Assembly: GCA_030620125.1 (NCBI GenBank)
Contig: JAUXFI010000073.1
Coordinates: forward strand, 1 to 8,726
Reading direction: 5' to 3'
Source: Anaerolineae bacterium
GTDB taxonomy: Bacteria > Chloroflexota > Anaerolineae > B4-G1
Length of the DNA: 8,726 bases
A program made the translations under genes and the position numbers. Shown here piece by piece: positions 6,217 through 8,726 of the stretch (position 1 is its first letter; each line of letters begins with the position of its first letter). Below the pieces are notes generated by a model. It was not told the DNA's origin, searched no databases, and worked only from the letters and a program-made list of their open reading frames with translations.

Positions 6217-7632
6217 ATGGAAAACCTAAAGTCAGCGCCGCAGAGGCCACGGTCGCGAGTTGCCCTGCTGGTTGTGGCCGTGGCTGCGGCGATTATGGGA
6301 GTGCTTCTATGCGTCGCCGCCTCGTCCAGGTACGCGCTGGAGGTACACAGGATAACTCCCGCCGTGCTGGAGCCAGATGGTGGTGGAAACGGCGACCTTG
6401 GCCACACCGACGCCCTGACCTTTACCCCCGTGGCGACGATTCATCTCCCACTGGCATCGCAGGGTAGCGGTGTTGGCAAATGGGCGCTGTGGATAGGCGG
6501 AACCCACCTGCGCGGCGCCAACATCTACCAGCGCCGCGTCTACCCCGAACTGGATGGGGCTGAATTTATGGGATCCGGCTCCGTCGGGCCACCCTACACC
6601 CAGGAGGACTTGGACCAGCTGGCCGCGCTGGGCACCAACTACGTCAACGTCTCCCACCCCGGCCTGTTCACCGAAACCCCGCCCTACACCCTGGACCCAG
6701 ACATCCAGGACAACCTGGACAACTTGCTGACCATGATCGCCAAAGCCGACATGTTCGCCGTCATCTCCTTCCGCGCCGGGCCGGGCCGCAGCGAGTTCAC
6801 CTTTTTCTGGGATGAGATGGGAGACTGGTTCGACGCGAGTTATCTCAACGATTCCGTGTGGCAAGACCAGGCCGCCCAGGACGCATGGGGGGAAATGTGG
6901 CGCTACACCGCCGGACGTTACCGTGACAACCCCATCGTCGTCGGCTACGACCTGATGGTTGAGCCCAACTCCAACGAAGTGGGTAGCCACGCGCTCGACG
7001 ATCCGCTGGACATCTGGGACCCGGAGGAGTTTTACGCTCAATATGGAGGCACCTTGTACGATTGGAACCAGCTCTACCCCCGCATCACCGCCGCCATCCG
7101 CCAAGTGGACACCGAGACGCCCATCCTGATCGGCGGGATGGGTTACAGCGGGGTCGCGTGGTTACCTTACCTCCAGCCGACCGGCGACCCGCGTACGGTC
7201 TACACGGTGCATCAATACGAGCCGGTCAACTACACACACCAGGAGCCTCCCCCCACGAACGCTTACCCCGATGGCCAGTTTGACAAAACCTGGTTGGACA
7301 ACCTGCTCTCGACGATTGGCACGTTCACGGCCACGTATGGCGTGCCGGTGGCAGTGAACGAGTTCGGCGTGGTGCGCTGGGAGCCGGGCGCGGACGACTT
7401 TATGGACAATCAGATGAACCTGTTCGAGCAACGCGGCATGAACCACGCGCTGTGGGTGTGGGACCCTGCGTGGGAATCGTGGGCGGAGGAGGTGGACGCC
7501 TTCAACTTCCGACATGGCCCCGACCCCAATAACCACACCGACGTTGAATCGAGCGACTTGATGGACGTCATCGTTGCACACTGGGGGCGCAACACGGCAC
7601 GCCCCTCTGGTGTTTGGATAGCAAGAGAATAA
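6217..7632 (+). CDS. Glycoside hydrolase family 5-like (cellulase-fold) secreted or anchored glycosidase
   Basis: A 471-residue retaining glycosidase of the TIM-barrel GH-A type. Residues 1-14 are basic, about 15-36 form one hydrophobic segment (VALLVVAVAAAIMGVLLCVAA), a signal peptide or anchor without a proper lipobox. A linker to about residue 85 contains HLPLAS, like segments in Chloroflexota exported proteins. The catalytic domain follows: LGTNYVNVSHPG (138-149), the acid/base glutamate E249 in GYDLMVEPN, H332 in VHQYEP, and the nucleophile E382 in VAVNEFGVVRWEP. The spacing of both glutamates fits GH5. The ATG at 6217 has AGGAA (6204-6208) eight bases upstream and starts right before the signal; the frame is open back to 6127 but that extension is Arg-rich and lacks a site. 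Substrate (beta-glucan, mannan or other) cannot be told. TauE-like gene follows closely. Confidence 0.85.
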   Translation: MENLKSAPQRPRSRVALLVVAVAAAIMGVLLCVAASSRYALEVHRITPAVLEPDGGGNGDLGHTDALTFTPVATIHLPLASQGSGVGKWALWIGGTHLRGANIYQRRVYPELDGAEFMGSGSVGPPYTQEDLDQLAALGTNYVNVSHPGLFTETPPYTLDPDIQDNLDNLLTMIAKADMFAVISFRAGPGRSEFTFFWDEMGDWFDASYLNDSVWQDQAAQDAWGEMWRYTAGRYRDNPIVVGYDLMVEPNSNEVGSHALDDPLDIWDPEEFYAQYGGTLYDWNQLYPRITAAIRQVDTETPILIGGMGYSGVAWLPYLQPTGDPRTVYTVHQYEPVNYTHQEPPPTNAYPDGQFDKTWLDNLLSTIGTFTATYGVPVAVNEFGVVRWEPGADDFMDNQMNLFEQRGMNHALWVWDPAWESWAEEVDAFNFRHGPDPNNHTDVESSDLMDVIVAHWGRNTARPSGVWIARE

Positions 7633-7641
7633 GGCTTTGTG

Positions 7642-8394
7642 ATGGCCCCCACCGAAATTGGCATCGTCCTGTTGGCCGGTCTGATCATCTTTAGCGGGCA
7701 CCTCGTCAAAGGCGTCTCTGGCTTTGGCAGCGCGCTGTTCTCCGTCCCGCTGCTGATGCTTTTCCTCGACGTCCAATTCATCACGCCCGTCTTTCTGCTC
7801 TTTGACTTTACCTCTGGCGTCATTCTGGTTGCGTCCAACTACCGCTCAATCCATCGCAGGCTGCTTCTGCTGCTCCTGGGCGGGATGCTGGTGGGGACTG
7901 CCATCGGCACGTGGGTGTTGCTCTCCTTCGATCACGCCCTTCTCAAGCGTATCCTGGGGCTGCTGGTGATCGGATGGGCGCTGCTGATGCTCTTCCGCAA
8001 GGAGCGCCCGGCTAACCCAACCTCAACAATGCACAGCCGGACGATGCCCTATCTGGCGCCCTTCAGCGGTTTTCTGGGCGGGGCGTTGGGCGCGACGTTC
8101 AGCGTCAATGGGCCGCCTATCATCATCTACCTCTCCCACGTGCTCAGAGAGAAGCAAGTCTTCCGCGCCACGCTCTACGGCATCTTTTTCGCCGACGCCT
8201 GCTACAAGATGGTGCTCTTTAGCGCCAACGGGCTGCTCACCGGCGGGGTGTTACGTTTCGCGCTGCTGATGATACCATTCCTGGTGACCGGCACCTTTGC
8301 CGGCTCCTGGTTGCAGACACGTCTCGACGAGGCGCTGTTCAAAAAGATCATAGCCGTCATTCTGCTGGTGACAGGTGTGATGTTGGTGATCTAG
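7642..8394 (+). CDS. TauE/SafE-family membrane transporter (sulfite/sulfoacetate exporter-like)
   Basis: A 250-residue membrane protein with about seven to eight hydrophobic segments. The family's two related halves are visible: GHLVKGVSGFGSALFSVPLL near the N-terminus and FLGGALGATFSVNGPPIIIY in the middle, the second with the usual GG and NGPP wording. Members export sulfite, sulfoacetate or other small organic anions, and many are uncharacterised. The start may be GTG 7639 or ATG 7642; ATG is preferred because AAGG (7631-7634) is then seven bases upstream. It begins 9 bases after the glycosidase stop, so the two are probably co-transcribed, an unusual pairing with no obvious shared pathway. 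It ends in tandem stops TAG TAA. Confidence 0.88.
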   Translation: MAPTEIGIVLLAGLIIFSGHLVKGVSGFGSALFSVPLLMLFLDVQFITPVFLLFDFTSGVILVASNYRSIHRRLLLLLLGGMLVGTAIGTWVLLSFDHALLKRILGLLVIGWALLMLFRKERPANPTSTMHSRTMPYLAPFSGFLGGALGATFSVNGPPIIIYLSHVLREKQVFRATLYGIFFADACYKMVLFSANGLLTGGVLRFALLMIPFLVTGTFAGSWLQTRLDEALFKKIIAVILLVTGVMLVI

Positions 8395-8448
8395 TAAGGA
8401 TGCTGACTCCTCAAATCCGTATCTACTGGGACTGCTACACTGACAAGC

Positions 8449-8726
8449 TCAAAAGACCAGGCCGCCTGCCTTGGCCCACTCCCCCAGGTCCGCCAGCGTT
8501 CCCTGCCCGACCAGTACCCCCCTCTTATCCCCCCTGTGAGGGGGGAGGTCGCCCCTCCCGTCATCCGCCTTATGAGGGGGGAGGTCGCCCCTCCCGTCAT
8601 CCGCCTTATGAGGGGGGAGGTCGCCCCTCCCGCCATCCGCCTTGTGAGAGGGGAGGTCGCCCCTCCCGCCATCCGCCTTATGAGAGGGGAGGTCGCCCCT
8701 CCCGTCATCCGCCTTATGAGAGGGGA
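8449..8726 (-). other. Possible tail of a gene entering from the right edge, overrun by the 36-bp repeat
   Basis: On the - strand one frame is open from the window edge to TGA (8451-8449). It ends VLVGQGTLADLGEWAKAGGL then VF, which reads like an ordinary protein C-terminus; upstream it consists of the repeated 12-residue unit DLPPHKADDGRG from the minisatellite. The frame has no start inside the window. A 36-bp unit without stops is open by default, so only the unique last ~25 codons count as evidence. I do not recognise the family. Confidence 0.2.
8517..8726. repeat. 36-bp GC-rich minisatellite, about 5.4 copies, continuing past the window
   Basis: From 8532 a 36-base unit (CCTTATGAGGGGGGAGG, then TCGCCCCTCCCGTCATCCG) repeats with exact 36-base spacing: the shared AGGTCGCCCC begins at 8546, 8582, 8618, 8654 and 8690. 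Differences between copies are few (TGTG/TATG, GGGGGG/GAGGGG, GTCAT/GCCAT). Each unit has GGGAGG and CCTCCC arms. At the left edge CCCCCC (8529-8534), TGTGA, GGGGGG (8540-8545) forms a strong hairpin, and a further C-run lies at 8517-8522. There are no unique spacers, so it is not CRISPR. The stretch 8395-8516 before it holds no clear gene or terminator. Confidence 0.9.

Noticed and set aside
6173..6229. 18-codon upstream frame overlapping the glycosidase start
   Set aside because: AGGAGG lies only one base before its ATG, too close for normal initiation, and the peptide has no recognisable content.
8391..8708. Coding sequence of 12-residue repeats (MTGGATSPLIRR type) on the - strand
   Set aside because: A stop-free 36-base unit is open by construction, and the unique part does not resemble a protein domain.
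8532..8726. CRISPR array
   Set aside because: The 36-base unit fits a CRISPR repeat length, but copies are directly adjacent with no unique spacers; it is a minisatellite.

Overview
The window reads as GC-rich bacterial chromosome, most probably from a member of the Chloroflexota (Anaerolineae-like). This rests on the TPR / zinc-ribbon / Yip1-like protein at 435-1607, whose N-terminal repeat wording (AWLWLGDVIE, then CLENVL and NPNN) is typical of that phylum, and on the secreted glycosidase with an 'HLPLAS' segment after its membrane anchor. The assignment is from recognition, not from a search.

Layout. (1) 1-338: 3' end of a polar amino-acid ABC transporter ATPase (GlnQ/HisP type), + strand. 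(2) 435-1607: TPR + zinc ribbon + multi-pass membrane protein, + strand. (3) 1643-4225, - strand: ornithine aminotransferase (rocD) followed by a P-loop protein of the cyclic 2,3-diphosphoglycerate synthetase family. The second gene is split by one in-frame amber codon at 2339-2341. (4) 4226-4554: divergent control region with a perfect-consensus sigma70-type promoter facing rocD, a small palindrome and a pair of inverted repeats that can form two alternative hairpins. (5) 4555-5034: Lrp/AsnC regulator, + strand. (6) 5109-5936, - strand: lipoprotein-type amino-acid-binding protein. Its signal-peptide hydrophobic core is encoded by a 7-bp tandem repeat and its interior carries a GC-rich palindromic insertion. 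(7) 6217-8394, + strand: GH5-like secreted or anchored glycosidase and a TauE/SafE-type membrane transporter, 9 bp apart. (8) 8517-8726: a 36-bp minisatellite running off the window edge.

How the genes may work together. Amino-acid uptake parts (ATPase, binding protein), ornithine aminotransferase and an Lrp-type regulator beside it suggest a local theme of amino-acid (ornithine/arginine) uptake and catabolism, with Lrp the obvious candidate to control rocD. This is inference from neighbourhood. The GH5/TauE pair looks like a separate transcription unit with its own promoter.

The points most worth a second look are the amber codon that also creates a Shine-Dalgarno-like AGGAG before a TTG, the heptamer repeat that encodes the same hydrophobic peptide in all three frames inside a signal sequence, the GC-rich repeat family found both inside a gene and as the terminal minisatellite, and the rocD leader. 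I did not find a clearly new multi-gene system; the rocD / cyclic-DPG-synthetase-like pairing is the nearest candidate.
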